64,000 bases of DNA from Streptomyces europaeiscabiei (GTDB lineage: Bacteria; Actinomycetota; Actinomycetes; Streptomycetales; Streptomycetaceae): positions 124,001 to 188,000 of the forward strand of contig NZ_CP107841.1 of the NCBI RefSeq assembly GCF_036346855.1, in the 5' to 3' direction. Shown here piece after piece: positions 33,583-43,635 of this stretch. The position numbers and the translations under genes are program-made. A model generated the notes under the pieces. The model worked only from the letters and a program-made list of their open reading frames with translations, was not told the DNA's origin and did not search any database. Each line of letters begins with the position of its first letter. Position 1 is the first letter of the stretch.

Positions 33583-35100
33583 ATGACGGAGACTCCACCT
33601 GTCACCACGACCGATTCCGGCGCCCCGGTCGAGAGCGACGAGCATTCGCTCACCGTGGGGCCTGCCGGTCCGATCCTGCTGCAGGACGCGTATCTGATCG
33701 AGCAGATGGCTCAGTTCAACCGGGAGCGGATCCCCGAGCGCCAGCCGCACGCCAAGGGAAGCGGCGCTTTCGGCCACTTCGAGGTGACCCACGATGTCAG
33801 CGCGTACACCAGGGCGGCCGTCTTCCAGCCGGGAGCCCGCACCGACCTGGTCGTCCGCTTCTCGACCGTCGCGGGTGAGCGCGGCAGCCCGGACACCTGG
33901 CGCGACCCACGCGGCTTCGCGGTGAAGTTCTACACCAGCGAAGGCAACTACGACATGGTCGGCAACAACACGCCGGTGTTCTTCGTGAAGGACCCGATGA
34001 AGTTCCAGCACTTCATCCGCTCCCAGAAGCGCCGCGCCGACAACAACCTTCGCGACCACGACATGCAGTGGGACTTCTGGACGCTCTCTCCCGAGTCCGC
34101 CCACCAGGTCACCTGGCTGATGGGTGACCGCGGCATCCCGCGGACCTGGCGCCACATGAACGGCTACACCTCCCACACCTACATGTGGATCAACGCCGCC
34201 GGCGAGCGGTTCTGGGTGAAGTACCACTTCAAGACCGACCAGGGCATCGAGTGCTTCACCCAGCACGAGGCGGACCAGATGGCGGCCGCCGACACCGATT
34301 ACCACACGCGTGATCTGTTCGAGCACATCCGCGACGGCGAATTCCCCAGCTGGACCCTGCACGTGCAGGTGATGCCGTACGAGGAGGCCGCGAGCTACCG
34401 CTTCAACCCCTTCGACCTCACCAAGGTGTGGCCGCACGGCGACTACCCGCTGATCCCGGTCGGCCGTATGACCCTCGACCGCAATCCCACCGACAACCAC
34501 GCGGAGATCGAGCAGGCGGCCTTCCAGCCCAACAATCTCGTCCCCGGCATCGGCCCCAGCCCGGACCGCATGCTGCTGGCCCGGCTGTTCGCCTACGCGG
34601 ACGCGCACCGCCACCGGATCGGCGGCAACTACCAGCAGCTTCCGGTGAACGCCCCGGTCGTGGACGTCCACACCTACTCCAAGGACGGGGCGATGGCGTA
34701 CCGGAAGACCGCCGACCCGGTGTACGCCCCCAACTCCAAGGGCGGCCCCGCAGCCGACCCCGCGCACTACTCCCCGCCCAGTTGGCAGGCCGACGGCGCC
34801 ATCACCCGTGCGGCCTACGTCAGTCATCCCGAGGACGACGACTGGGGCCAGCCCGGCACACTGGTGCGCGAGGTCATGGACGACGCCGCGCGCGACCGTC
34901 TGGTCGACAACGTCGTCGGCCATCTCCTCAACGGCGTCTCGGAACCCGTCCTCAAGCGGGCCTTCGAGTACTGGTCGAACATCGACAAGTCCATCGGCGA
35001 CCGCATCGCCCAGGGCGTGCGCGCCAAAGCGGGCGACAAGGATCCGAAAGCCGCCGAACAGGGTAATCCCGCCCGGCGCAGCATGCAGGAAAAAGCCTGA
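33583..35100 (+). CDS. Monofunctional haem catalase
   Basis: This is a 505-residue clade-3-size catalase. The distal His56 is in [12 protein letters not shown], the Asn in [15 protein letters not shown], and the proximal haem Tyr in [17 protein letters not shown]. The start at ATG 33583 gives [10 protein letters not shown] behind AGGGCAG. It converts hydrogen peroxide to water and oxygen in the cytoplasm. In Streptomyces, such genes often follow a Fur-type regulator; none is recognisable upstream here. Confidence 0.95.
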   Translation: MTETPPVTTTDSGAPVESDEHSLTVGPAGPILLQDAYLIEQMAQFNRERIPERQPHAKGSGAFGHFEVTHDVSAYTRAAVFQPGARTDLVVRFSTVAGERGSPDTWRDPRGFAVKFYTSEGNYDMVGNNTPVFFVKDPMKFQHFIRSQKRRADNNLRDHDMQWDFWTLSPESAHQVTWLMGDRGIPRTWRHMNGYTSHTYMWINAAGERFWVKYHFKTDQGIECFTQHEADQMAAADTDYHTRDLFEHIRDGEFPSWTLHVQVMPYEEAASYRFNPFDLTKVWPHGDYPLIPVGRMTLDRNPTDNHAEIEQAAFQPNNLVPGIGPSPDRMLLARLFAYADAHRHRIGGNYQQLPVNAPVVDVHTYSKDGAMAYRKTADPVYAPNSKGGPAADPAHYSPPSWQADGAITRAAYVSHPEDDDWGQPGTLVREVMDDAARDRLVDNVVGHLLNGVSEPVLKRAFEYWSNIDKSIGDRIAQGVRAKAGDKDPKAAEQGNPARRSMQEKA

Positions 35101-35384
35101 CCGCCTGACGGATCGGCCCCCTACGGTGGGCTTCCGCCTCCCGGCACCGCCGGCGCGGAGGTCCACCGATCCATGCGCAGCCGATCAACTCGCTGGAAGG
35201 CACGTGCCTGCACCGGCCAGGCAAACATGCTCGCGCCAACGGGGTGCTCTGCATGAGCGGTTCGTGCACCGGTTCAACCGGGAGGAGCCACGTCAGTCGA
35301 GGTCGGCCTACATGGCGGGCCCGATCGCTCCGCTGGAGCGGCCTCCGCTCGCGTGAACCCGTGACTCCGCTCCACTTTCGCCAC

Positions 35385-35705
35385 ATGCAGCGGTGCGCCG
35401 CTGGGCGGCGGACAGGAACGGCATCACCGCCAGCGAGAGGGCGGCGAGGACGATGCCGGGAAGGGAGCGTTCGGCCTCGCCTGTTCCGGTCAGGGCACGG
35501 ACGGCGTCGAGCAGGAAGAACGACACCGAGGTGATCCGCAGAGCGGCCTTCTCACGGGCTTCGCGCACGGCGTGCTCACGGGCGGAGAACTGCCAGGCGA
35601 CCGCGGCGGCGGAGGAGACCTCGATGGCGGAGTCCAGGCCGAAGCCGATCAGGGCGGTGGAGGAGGCGAGGGTGCCGACGGTGAGAGCGACGGCTGTCGG
35701 CCCAT
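35385..35705 (-). pseudogene. Cation diffusion facilitator-type transporter remnant
   Basis: The minus strand reads TVGTLASSTALIGFGLDSAI, then EVSSAAAVAWQFSAREHA, REKAALRITSVSFFLLDAVR and LPGIVLAALSLAVMPFLSAA. This is the middle of a six-helix cation transporter. N-terminal and C-terminal parts are gone, and a short internal deletion removed part of helix 3. No start codon remains. Confidence 0.7.
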
Positions 35706-35932
35706 GTCGATGGGCTCTCCCTCGTGGTGGAGGACCACGCCGTGCCAGGTGTTGGACAGGGCGAGCGCCACCGCTTCTGGGGCCTTGCCCGAGAGGCCGG
35801 CATCGGTGCGCAGGCGGCGGACCACTGCACGGAAGGCACGCTCTCGCTCAACTCGTACAGGTCGTTCAAGCTGTCCACTTCCGATCGTGCGACGTGCGCG
35901 GTGATGGGCCTGGCTCGTTCTCGGCTCGTTGG

Positions 35933-36460
35933 TCAGTGACCGGTTTCGGCGTGGTCGCCGTGGTCGCTGAGCTGTGCTTCGAACCAGTCGTGCAGGGCGT
36001 CCACCAGCGCGGGCTCTTCGGTGGTGTAGGTGAGGGAGGCCCCCTCGGGCCGTTCCCGGTAGCGGACTTCGATGCGCTTGTAGCCCTTCTCCAGTTTTGC
36101 AAGGCCCGGCATCCTGTCGCCGTGAATCTGTGCGGGATCGCCGAAGTCGCCCTTGCCGAACGCCTTGGCCTCCTGCTGGAGGTGGGTGCGTATGAGGCCG
36201 ATCTGTCTGGAGTCGTCGGGCTGGTCGGCGACGACGTCCTGAATGCCGCCCGTCACGGTGGGGGTGAAGTGGTGGGTGGTCGCTTCGAGGTCGAAGGGCA
36301 TCACGGTCCGGCCGCGTTCGGCGACCGTTTCTTGCCGGTCGGTTTGGCTCTTGTCACCCTCTTGCTGCGTACCACCGATCCAGAAGGTGACGCCCAGTGC
36401 CGCGCCGACACTTGCCGCGGTGATGCCAGCTGTCAGCAACCGACGCTCGCGGTGATTCAT
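35933..36460 (-). CDS. Membrane-anchored exported protein of unknown function
   Basis: The 175-residue protein has one N-terminal hydrophobic segment (LLTAGITAASVGAALGVTFW) that is probably a membrane anchor or uncleaved signal. The remainder is soluble (MPFDLEATTHHFTPTVTGGI, LVDALHDWFEAQLSDHGDHA). Relatives in Streptomyces are sometimes mislabelled aspartate carbamoyltransferase; there is no carbamoyltransferase motif. The real role is unknown. The His/Asp-rich C-terminus could bind metal. Confidence 0.7.
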   Translation of the reverse strand: MNHRERRLLTAGITAASVGAALGVTFWIGGTQQEGDKSQTDRQETVAERGRTVMPFDLEATTHHFTPTVTGGIQDVVADQPDDSRQIGLIRTHLQQEAKAFGKGDFGDPAQIHGDRMPGLAKLEKGYKRIEVRYRERPEGASLTYTTEEPALVDALHDWFEAQLSDHGDHAETGH

Positions 36461-36572
36461 CCAGTGCCTCCGTGAGCCTGTCGAGGGCGTGCAGTACGCC
36501 GGCTCCGTTGTGGGTGGGATCGCTGTGATGCGGTGACCAACAGGGCGATCGGGCTGGTCAATCGGCTTGGGC

Positions 36573-37970
36573 TTACTGGTGCTTGGCGGGGATCAGCCAC
36601 AGGGCGATGACGGTGGAGACCGCGGCCACGCCCGTGGCGACGAGAAACGCGTCGTCGAAGCCGGAGGCCGTCTGGGTGCCGGAGCGGGCGACGATGCTCG
36701 TGGCGGCGGCGCTGGAGACGGCAGCGGCGCCGGCCGATGCGCCGAACTCGTGGAAGGTGCTGACGATGCCCGACGTCACCCCGGCCTCGTGAGGGGCCAC
36801 GGTGGCGAGCGCGGTGGCGGAGGCGACGACGAACAAGGCGCCCAGGCCCGCCGCTGCGACGCTCACGCCGGTGACCATCGCGGTGGTTCCGGACCGGAGC
36901 ACCGGAACGAGGAACCCGGCGGCCGCGACAGACAGGGCGACCACAGCCAGCAGCCGTGCCCCCAGACGGCCGATCACGCGGCCGGCGGCTGCGGCGGCGA
37001 CCACGGTCAGCAGTGCCACCGGCAGGAACAGCACGCCGGTCATCAAAGCACCGTGGCCCTGGCGGTTCTGGAGGTAGAAGGAGCCGAGGAAGAAGGCCCC
37101 CACCATCAGCGCCGTGGTGACAGCGATCACGAAGGTGCCCGCCACCACCGGGCGCCGGCCCAGCAGACGCAGATCCATCAGCGGTGCCACGACCCGGCGC
37201 TGCCAGAGGGCGAACACCGCGTAGGCGGCTGCCGCCGCGGCGACCAGGGCAACGGTGACGTTGTTCAGCCAGCCGTGGTCACCGGCACGGATCAGGGCGT
37301 AGATGAGGGCACCGGTCGCGGCGGCGACCAGAGCAGCGCCGGGTACGTCAAGGGAACCGGTGCCCGCACGGGGCAGGCCGGGAAGGATCCGGGCGAGCGA
37401 GACAAGGACGATCAGGCCGACGGGGACGTTGACGAAGAAGACCCAGGCCCAGCCCGGACCTGCCGTGATCAGCCCGCCCAGCAGCACGCCGAGTGCGGCA
37501 CCCCCGCCGCCGAGTGCCGACCAGATGCCCAGCGCGCGGTTGCGCTCGTCGCCGTCGAACAGCCGCACCACCACGGACAGAGCGGCGGGCGAGAGCATCG
37601 CGGCGCCCGTCCCCTGGGCGATCCGGGCGGCGAGCAGCAGCGGGGCGCCGGTGGCGAGTCCGGCGGCCAGCGACGCGGCGGTGAACACGGCGAGCCCGGC
37701 CAGGACGACCCGCTTGGGACCGAACAGGTCCGCGGCCCGGCCGCCGAGCAGCATCAGACTCCCGAACGTGAGGGCGTATCCGCTGACCACCCAGGTCAGT
37801 GCCGCGCGGTCCAGGTGCAGTTCCACGCCCATGTCGGGGAGTGCGATCGCGACGACGGTGATGTCGAGGATCAGCATCAGCTGTGCCAGTCCCAGCAGTC
37901 CCAGGGCAGTCCAGCGCAGCGGATGCGGTGCATCCGGTGCGCGTGTGGTGGTGGTTTCCGTGTCGCTCAT
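36573..37970 (-). CDS. MFS drug-efflux transporter (EmrB/QacA type)
   Basis: The 465-residue transporter has about 14 hydrophobic segments. The DHA2-type front is LMLILDITVVAIALPDMGVE, and the motif-A-like loop is LGGRAADLFGPKRVV. ATG 37970 is preferred over GTG 37979 because GAGGGG lies eight bases upstream. It is divergent from the TetR gene at 38075 across an operator-like palindrome, the classic layout for an inducible multidrug pump. Confidence 0.9.
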   Translation of the reverse strand: MSDTETTTTRAPDAPHPLRWTALGLLGLAQLMLILDITVVAIALPDMGVELHLDRAALTWVVSGYALTFGSLMLLGGRAADLFGPKRVVLAGLAVFTAASLAAGLATGAPLLLAARIAQGTGAAMLSPAALSVVVRLFDGDERNRALGIWSALGGGGAALGVLLGGLITAGPGWAWVFFVNVPVGLIVLVSLARILPGLPRAGTGSLDVPGAALVAAATGALIYALIRAGDHGWLNNVTVALVAAAAAAYAVFALWQRRVVAPLMDLRLLGRRPVVAGTFVIAVTTALMVGAFFLGSFYLQNRQGHGALMTGVLFLPVALLTVVAAAAAGRVIGRLGARLLAVVALSVAAAGFLVPVLRSGTTAMVTGVSVAAAGLGALFVVASATALATVAPHEAGVTSGIVSTFHEFGASAGAAAVSSAAATSIVARSGTQTASGFDDAFLVATGVAAVSTVIALWLIPAKHQ

Positions 37971-37990
37971 GACGCTCACCCCTCGTCGTT

Positions 37991-38055
37991 AAGTCGTACA
38001 GGTGTGTTCACGTTATACGCCCCGGGGGTATAAGCCAAACAGCGCTGTACGACTT
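37991..38055. promoter_or_regulatory. Paired palindromic operator between MFS and TetR genes
   Basis: Two 11-bp arms, AAGTCGTACAG (37991-38001) and CTGTACGACTT (38045-38055), are exact inverse complements 43 bases apart. Between them is a second near-palindrome, TATACGCCCCGGGGGTATA (38014-38032). Each TetR dimer could bind an arm or the centre, controlling both divergent promoters. Confidence 0.75.
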
Positions 38056-38074
38056 ACTGGGGTACTGTGGGCGC

Positions 38075-38692
38075 ATGGGCAGCAAGAACTCCACGGCCAC
38101 CAAGCGCGCTGACGCCCTGCGCAGCATCGAGGCGATCGTGCGGGCCGCGGCCGAATGCCTCGGACGCAATCCCGAGGCGAGCATGAGCGAGATCGCCCGG
38201 GCTGCGGGTGTGGGCCGGGTGACGCTGTACGCGCACTTCACCTCCCGCGCAGAGGTCGTCGACGCGGCGATGAGCCGCGCCATCGACCGGGGCAACGAGG
38301 TACTGGACAGGGTCGACCTGACCGGTGACCCCCTACTCGCCCTGGCCCGGTACATCGAGGCCGGCTGGCACCTGGTCGACGAGGCCCGGGCGCTGCTCGC
38401 CGCCGCGCAACGGGAGCTCTCCGCCGGACGCATCCGCGAACTGCACGCCGGACCCGCCGCCCGGGTCGAGGCGCTGGTCGCCCGCGGCCGAGCCGAGGGC
38501 ACCTTCCGTACGGACCTGTCGATCGCCTGGATGGTCAATGTCCTGCACGCGGTCATGCACAGCGCGGCGGAGGAGATCCGCGCCGGCCGCCTCACCTCCG
38601 ACCGCGCCGCCGACCACATCACGGCCACGGTGCTGGCCGCCTTCACGTCCCCGGGAACACCGGTACCCGAGACCGGCGGGGCCCGCCCGTAA
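38075..38692 (+). CDS. TetR-family repressor of the adjacent MFS pump
   Basis: The 205-residue protein has the helix-turn-helix MSEIARAAGVGRVTLYAHFTSRAEV near residues 40-65. An all-helical ligand domain follows. Its start is only 20 bases from the outer operator arm, so it should repress itself as well as the pump. The inducer is unknown. Confidence 0.9.
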   Translation: MGSKNSTATKRADALRSIEAIVRAAAECLGRNPEASMSEIARAAGVGRVTLYAHFTSRAEVVDAAMSRAIDRGNEVLDRVDLTGDPLLALARYIEAGWHLVDEARALLAAAQRELSAGRIRELHAGPAARVEALVARGRAEGTFRTDLSIAWMVNVLHAVMHSAAEEIRAGRLTSDRAADHITATVLAAFTSPGTPVPETGGARP

Positions 38693-38884
38693 TTCGAAGC
38701 GAAGATCTGCGAACTCCGAGCAGTACCAAATCAGTTCGCCGCCACGGTGATCTCTTCGAGAGATGGCAGCCAGGCGGTGAAGGGCATCGTCTGGTGCGGG
38801 GGGAGGTCGCCGCGCAGGCGTACGAAGCGAACCGGGTGGTGGTTGCGCCTCCTCTCTGACACGAAAATAGAGGCTTCGTGCCGG

Positions 38885-40225
38885 TCAGGTCGCCTCGATG
38901 GGTTCGAAGCGGATGGTCAGGCCGAGGCGGTTGGCTTCCTTGGTCATGCGGCGCATCGCGCGTTCGGGGTCGCGGCGGGTGAAGTAGTCGGCTCCCAGGT
39001 CGTGGTAGTCGGTCTTGTCGTGCAGGACGTGCCAGATCGCGATGGCGAGCTTGTGCATGACCGCGACCAGGGCCCGTAGGCTGCCGCGGCGCGAAGCGAT
39101 GCGCCGGTAGTACGTGCTGAGATAGGTGTCCTTGCTGCGGCTCACGGCCATTGCGGCGACGCCGAGTATGCGCTTGAGGCTGCTGTTGCCCGACCGGGTA
39201 CGGCCGGACTTGTTGACGCCGGCGGATTCGTTCATTCCTGGGCAGACCCCGATCCAGGAGGCGAGGTGTCCGGCGGTGGCGAACTGGGCCATGTCGCCGC
39301 CGGTCTCGGCGATGATGATCTGGGCGGCGGCGCGGCCGATGCCGGGGATGGTGTCGAGGCGGTCCACGTCCTGGTCCCTGCTCAGACGGGCCAGGAGCGC
39401 GGCGATGCGGGCGTCGAGATGCTCGACCACCGCGGTCAGGTGGTCGAGCTCGTCGAGGTAGTGGCGGCACATAAAGGCGTGGTGCTCGGTGAAGGTGCCC
39501 TCCAGCGCCTCGGTCAGGGCCGGGATCTTGCTGCGGGCCCGGCGCACGGCGAGGTCGGCCAGCGTCCCCGGGTCGCGCTCCCCCTGGATCAAGGCGTTGA
39601 TGATGGCTCGTCCGGTGGCCCCGGTGATGTCGCTGATCACTGAGGACAGCTTCATCCCGGTGTCCTCCAGTTCCTTCTCCAGCCGCTGGGCCTCCCGGCC
39701 CCGGGCCGTGATCACCTCGGTGCGACACCGCGTCAGATCACGCAGCTCGCGAATCTCGCGCCGGGGCACGAACGAGCCCATCACCATCCCCGACGCGCCG
39801 GCCCGGGCCAGGAAGGCCGCGTCGCTTGGGTCGCTCTTGCGGCCCCGGATGCCCTTGAGGTGGGCGGGGTTGACCAGCATGAGGTTCAGCTGCGGCTGCA
39901 GCGTGTAGTAGAGGTGCCGCCAGTAGTCCGAGGTGGCCTCCAGGACCACCACCTCCACCCGGCGCTCGAGCAGCCACGCCAGCAGCCGCCGGATCTCGGC
40001 CGCGGTGGTCTCGAACCGCTCCGTCTCCAGCGACCAGGTCCCCGCCCGGGACGCGGCCGGGGTGCGCACACAGGCCACCAGGAACCGCTTGCCCAGGTCC
40101 AGCCCCGCCGCCCGTAGATAGATGACTTCGTCCTTCACGTCCTGCCTGGCCACCGCGGTATCCCTCCCACGCGCACCGATCGGACGGGTGCCCGGAGGGA
40201 TCCGGGAAGTCGCTGAGTCTGACAC
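38885..40225 (-). CDS. IS110-family transposase (intact)
   Basis: The 446-residue DEDD transposase has the first Asp in YLRAAGLDLGKRFLVA and the Glu in VVVLEATSDYWRHLYY. The paired Asp motif is in RGRKSDPSDAAFLARA. The C-terminal IS110/IS1111 domain has TIPGIGRAAAQIIIAETG, the conserved serine region NKSGRTRSGNSSLKRIL and SRRGSLRALVAVMHKLA. It differs clearly from the split IS110 at the window's left. The true start may be the GTG at VARQDVKDE, about 25 codons in. The element ends cannot be fixed because IS110 members lack terminal repeats. Confidence 0.9.
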   Translation of the reverse strand: MSDSATSRIPPGTRPIGARGRDTAVARQDVKDEVIYLRAAGLDLGKRFLVACVRTPAASRAGTWSLETERFETTAAEIRRLLAWLLERRVEVVVLEATSDYWRHLYYTLQPQLNLMLVNPAHLKGIRGRKSDPSDAAFLARAGASGMVMGSFVPRREIRELRDLTRCRTEVITARGREAQRLEKELEDTGMKLSSVISDITGATGRAIINALIQGERDPGTLADLAVRRARSKIPALTEALEGTFTEHHAFMCRHYLDELDHLTAVVEHLDARIAALLARLSRDQDVDRLDTIPGIGRAAAQIIIAETGGDMAQFATAGHLASWIGVCPGMNESAGVNKSGRTRSGNSSLKRILGVAAMAVSRSKDTYLSTYYRRIASRRGSLRALVAVMHKLAIAIWHVLHDKTDYHDLGADYFTRRDPERAMRRMTKEANRLGLTIRFEPIEAT

Positions 40226-40537
40226 GCGCGCTCCGGGCCGAAGCCGTGGCGCAAACCGAAGTCCGCTAGCAGATCCCCATCGCCATCCTGTCGGGCGAAC
40301 TCACCGGCATCAAAGAGTCATCGGCTTACCGGGCACCCGACCCCATTTTCCCTCCACCGAGGAGGCCAGCGCAGCGGCCTGGCGAACCTGTCGGGTGGGG
40401 AGCCGAAGATCGGCCTGACTGACCAGACTCTCGCGGAACTCGCTGTTGTCGCGTAGCAGCGCGGCGCCGACACGTGCGGCTGGCGGAACCTCGAACGAGG
40501 CGAAGATTTCCCCCTCCTGGCTTCGTGACCGAGAGCG
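40226..40537. other. Intergenic remnant between IS110 and the ISL3 element
   Basis: The minus strand (about 40310-40490) reads RVGAALLRDNSEFRESLVSQ and LPTRQVRQAAALASSVEGKW and looks like the end of a real protein, but I do not recognise it. A second fragment past the IS110 (38730-38850, minus) reads VRFVRLRGDLPPHQTMPF and may come from a neighbouring broken gene. Confidence 0.35.
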
Positions 40538-40678
40538 GGGTTCTGGCACAGATCTTGGGGAGCGGTCGCGGAGTGTCACCGGAGCAACAGCATGAGGTGG
40601 GTTGGCCCGCAGGGCGGTTTGCCGGGACAGTCTAAATTTCCAGGCGCTCTCGCGCGCCGTGCTGGCATCGTATGAACC

Positions 40679-41212
40679 ATGGCAGCGATAGACGACACAT
40701 CCGAACCTGACAGCCCTGTCCGCAGCGCCTATCCGCCCTTGGTGGAGGCAGCGTGGCTGTATCAGGCGGATCAGGTGTGTCCGGAAGACCTGCCGATGAC
40801 CGCTGCCCAGGCACTCGCAATGGGAATGGACACGCCGACCCTGTGCGAGCTCGCTGGCCTGCCGCGTCATGCGGACCCCCGGGACATCCGCGACACATTC
40901 GAGCAGGCTCTCGAAGAATTGGGGATCATTCTGCCCGATCACCACCTGGCCCGGCGATACGCGCTGCGCAGGCTGGCCACGCGATTCACCGCAGGGGAGG
41001 TGGATCTCGCCGAGTTGGCATCGGACGAGTGGTCGGAGATGGAGGTCGAGACCGCTGAGGAGCAAGCATTCGTGGCGCTACTCCCGCCATGCGCGTGCTG
41101 CATCGAGTACACGCTGGGGCTCGACGAGGCGGCATGGGAAGCGCAACTGCAGGTCGCGGCCTGCGCCTTGGTCTCGCATCCCACTGTCGGGCCTGTCGGG
41201 CCGCGCTTCTGA
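40679..41212 (+). CDS. Passenger hypothetical protein in ISL3 element
   Basis: The 177-residue acidic helical protein starts MAAIDDTSEPDSP at ATG 40679. It contains EAAWLYQADQVCPEDLPMTA, PRDIRDTFEQALEELGI and a C-terminal cysteine pair (PPCACCIEYTLG). I do not recognise a family. It is convergent with the transposase gene and lies inside the outer inverted repeats, so it probably travels with the element. Confidence 0.5.
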   Translation: MAAIDDTSEPDSPVRSAYPPLVEAAWLYQADQVCPEDLPMTAAQALAMGMDTPTLCELAGLPRHADPRDIRDTFEQALEELGIILPDHHLARRYALRRLATRFTAGEVDLAELASDEWSEMEVETAEEQAFVALLPPCACCIEYTLGLDEAAWEAQLQVAACALVSHPTVGPVGPRF

Positions 41213-41268
41213 CGAGTGGGGTCGGAAGGCGTTTCTGGCGCAACATCTGGGGTCGCGATCGCGGAGGT

Positions 41269-42942
41269 TCACTGAAGCAGGATCATCTTGCGGAGGAGTT
41301 CGAATCCGGCGTGCCCATAGAGCTGCCGCTTGATCTTCTTGATGCGATTGACGGCGCTCTCGATGCTGCCGGAGTTCCAGTCGAGAGTGAGCCCGGCAGT
41401 CACGGCGTCGAGGTCTCGGGGCAAGTGGAGTGCGAAGCCCGTGAGACCGGGCAGCCGGCTAGCGTCGACTGCGTCGATCCAGGTGGGGAGTGTGGAGCCG
41501 AGGCGGTCGGTGAGTATCTCGCCAAAATCACGGACGTGTCCGGCCGCCTTGTCCAGTTCGGGGCAGCGGGCCAGGACCTTCTTCAGGCTGGCCCGGTCTT
41601 CCTCGGTCAGGGTCGCGGGGTGACGGGTGAGCCAGCCGGTCACCTGCCGCACCGACGGCGCCCGCGGCGACGCAGCAGGCGGAGCCCCGCGCAAGGTGGC
41701 GATGTGCGCGCGGACCATGGCGTAGGTGACGGGAGCGTGCTCGGCAACCAGCTCGCCGTGCAGTCGGGTGGCGCTGGTGCATCCCTCAGCGAATCGCCGC
41801 TCCAGGTAGGGTTTGTAGGGGTCCAGCCTGCTGGACCGGGGCCGGTTCTCGCGGATGGTGTCCTGCCAGCGTGCGGCGTTCGCGTACCGGAGCACGGTGT
41901 TGAGACCCCAGCCCAGGTGCCGGGCGATCGCCCGACGCGAGTGGCCCTGGGCAAGCAGCTCGTGGACCAGAGTATGTGCTGCCTTCTTGCGCTCGGCCCG
42001 CCGACCGACGGGCTTCGAGTCGTCCTGCGGTCGGCCCGAAGCCCCTCCGGTGGCCTCCGGCAACACGCCGCCGGGCGAAGGGTTGCGCAGGCAGTCGCGA
42101 TGGGCGGCGACGCAAGTCTCCACGGCTCGGCCGAGGCCCTGCCACAGATGGAACCGGTCAGCGACCTGTAGAGCTTCCGGAGCACCGCGCCGGGCACCCT
42201 CGGCGTACGCACCCGCCCGGTCCCGGCAGATGATCTCCACGCCAGGGTGGCGGATCAGCCAGGCGGCCAATGGCCCGGCTTCACGGGTCGGGAGCACATC
42301 GACCACTCGATGGTCTTCAACGCTGGTCAAGACGGTGGAATAGGTCTGACCGCGACGGATCGCGAAATCGTCCACACCCAGCACACGCGGCGTACTGAGC
42401 CGCGGATCGGGCAATGCCATGACCCTGCGTAACAAAGTCATCCGTCCCGCGCCGAAGCCCAGCTGGGCCGCCAGCCGGGCGCCGGCCCGCCCGGCCAGCG
42501 CGAGCCCCACTCGCTCCAGGGCGTGGTTGAGCCGCGTGGTGAACCGTGCGTGCGGGGCGGCCAGCTGCGAGAACGGCTCGGCGAATGTCCGGCGCGGGCA
42601 GCCCGCCGCCCCGCAGATGAAGCGCCGGACCGTCAGCCGGATCACAAAGCCCTGCTCAGCGACCGGAAGGTCCTTCAGCCTGCGCTGGTACCGGTCGTGG
42701 ACTCGGTCCGCAAAGCGGTCGCAGTCCGGACACGCCGCCCCGGCCGCGCGGCCTCTCGCCACAACCTCGACCGTGCCGAACGCGGCCGTAACCGCCTCGA
42801 CGTCCACCTCGTCGATCCCGTCGAACCACAGCGAGTCCCAGAACGGTGCATCGGTCTGCATGACCAGCACCATCACCGTCCACAACCGACCGCAGCAGCG
42901 ATCGGCCACCATCTGATGGAGCGTCAATTCCGATCGTCGCAC
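41269..42942 (-). CDS. ISL3-family transposase
   Basis: The 557-residue transposase has an N-terminal zinc-binding segment (ACPDCDRFADRVHDRYQRRL, RRFICGAAGCPRRTF). The DDE-type core has VLGVDDFAIRRGQTYSTVL, EIICRDRAGAYAEGARRGAP and VADRFHLWQGLGRAV. The C-terminal region ends SIESAVNRIKKIKRQLYGHA. All expected regions are present and open, so it is probably functional. The start may be one of the internal Met codons near residue 22. Confidence 0.92.
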   Translation of the reverse strand: MRRSELTLHQMVADRCCGRLWTVMVLVMQTDAPFWDSLWFDGIDEVDVEAVTAAFGTVEVVARGRAAGAACPDCDRFADRVHDRYQRRLKDLPVAEQGFVIRLTVRRFICGAAGCPRRTFAEPFSQLAAPHARFTTRLNHALERVGLALAGRAGARLAAQLGFGAGRMTLLRRVMALPDPRLSTPRVLGVDDFAIRRGQTYSTVLTSVEDHRVVDVLPTREAGPLAAWLIRHPGVEIICRDRAGAYAEGARRGAPEALQVADRFHLWQGLGRAVETCVAAHRDCLRNPSPGGVLPEATGGASGRPQDDSKPVGRRAERKKAAHTLVHELLAQGHSRRAIARHLGWGLNTVLRYANAARWQDTIRENRPRSSRLDPYKPYLERRFAEGCTSATRLHGELVAEHAPVTYAMVRAHIATLRGAPPAASPRAPSVRQVTGWLTRHPATLTEEDRASLKKVLARCPELDKAAGHVRDFGEILTDRLGSTLPTWIDAVDASRLPGLTGFALHLPRDLDAVTAGLTLDWNSGSIESAVNRIKKIKRQLYGHAGFELLRKMILLQ

Positions 42943-43038
42943 GACAAGGCGTACGTGGTCTCACGCAACCCTGTCTCCTCGCCATCGAACATCGAGGTAA
43001 CGCTCTGCGACGACTCCCCAAAATCTGTGCCAGAACCC

Positions 43039-43635
43039 AGAACTCACTGACAAAGCCACCCTCCCTCATGACGCTCAGGAAATTACAGGGCGCGGCCGCC
43101 GCGCCGCCTGTTGCGGGCAAGCCCGGCTGAATGCGCACGGTCGTTCCTTCTGGCCTCGCTCACGTTCTTCGGCGGCGCCGCCCGGGCTCGGATCGCCGGC
43201 GGCATGGGCGCGCAGGGCGGCCACGCCGAGCAGTTCCGCCTCCAACAGTTGGAGGGCCTCGTCGCGTACGGACTCCAGGGCGATGCCGCTGTGCTCCACC
43301 ACCTCGGCGCGCGGGGTGACCTGCTCGGTGACGGTCGGCAACGGCGGGCGCGGGAGTGGTCTCCGTGATGTCCTCGGGCATAGCGAACGACTGCTCGCCG
43401 CTGGACATTCCCCACGTCGCCGCCTGGCACATCCTCCACGACCTCATGCCCTACCTCGTCGGCCCCGATCACTTCACCAACCGCCTCGGCAAGGAACGCC
43501 AGACCCGACGCCCTGATCGCCCAACTCGCGGCCCTCCGCACGGACGTCACCATCGCCTCACGCGAACAGACCGTGTGGACCGCGCCGACGCGCATCACCG
43601 CAGGTGGTTTTCAAGTGAGCCCTAAAATTCGCCCC
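43039..43635. other. Degenerate region upstream of the LysR gene
   Basis: On the minus strand a broken gene can be followed from ATG 43381: MPEDITETTPAPA, then after a frameshift TVTEQVTPRAEVVEHSGIAL and LQLLEAELLGVAALRAHAAG to about 43080. I do not know the family. The remainder up to 43635 has no recognisable gene and must hold the LysR promoter. Confidence 0.4.

Larger units (their letters stand above)
40538..43038. mobile_element. ISL3-family element with passenger gene
   Basis: Inverted ends of about 42 bp begin GGGTTCTGGCACAGAT at 40538 and, on the other strand, at 43038. They match at most positions (roughly 36 of 42). A third, weaker copy (TTTCTGGCGCAACATCTGG) lies at 41232-41274, right after the transposase stop. 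The element thus holds a transposase gene plus a 700-bp segment with a passenger gene. I see no clear 8-bp target duplication. Confidence 0.6.
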
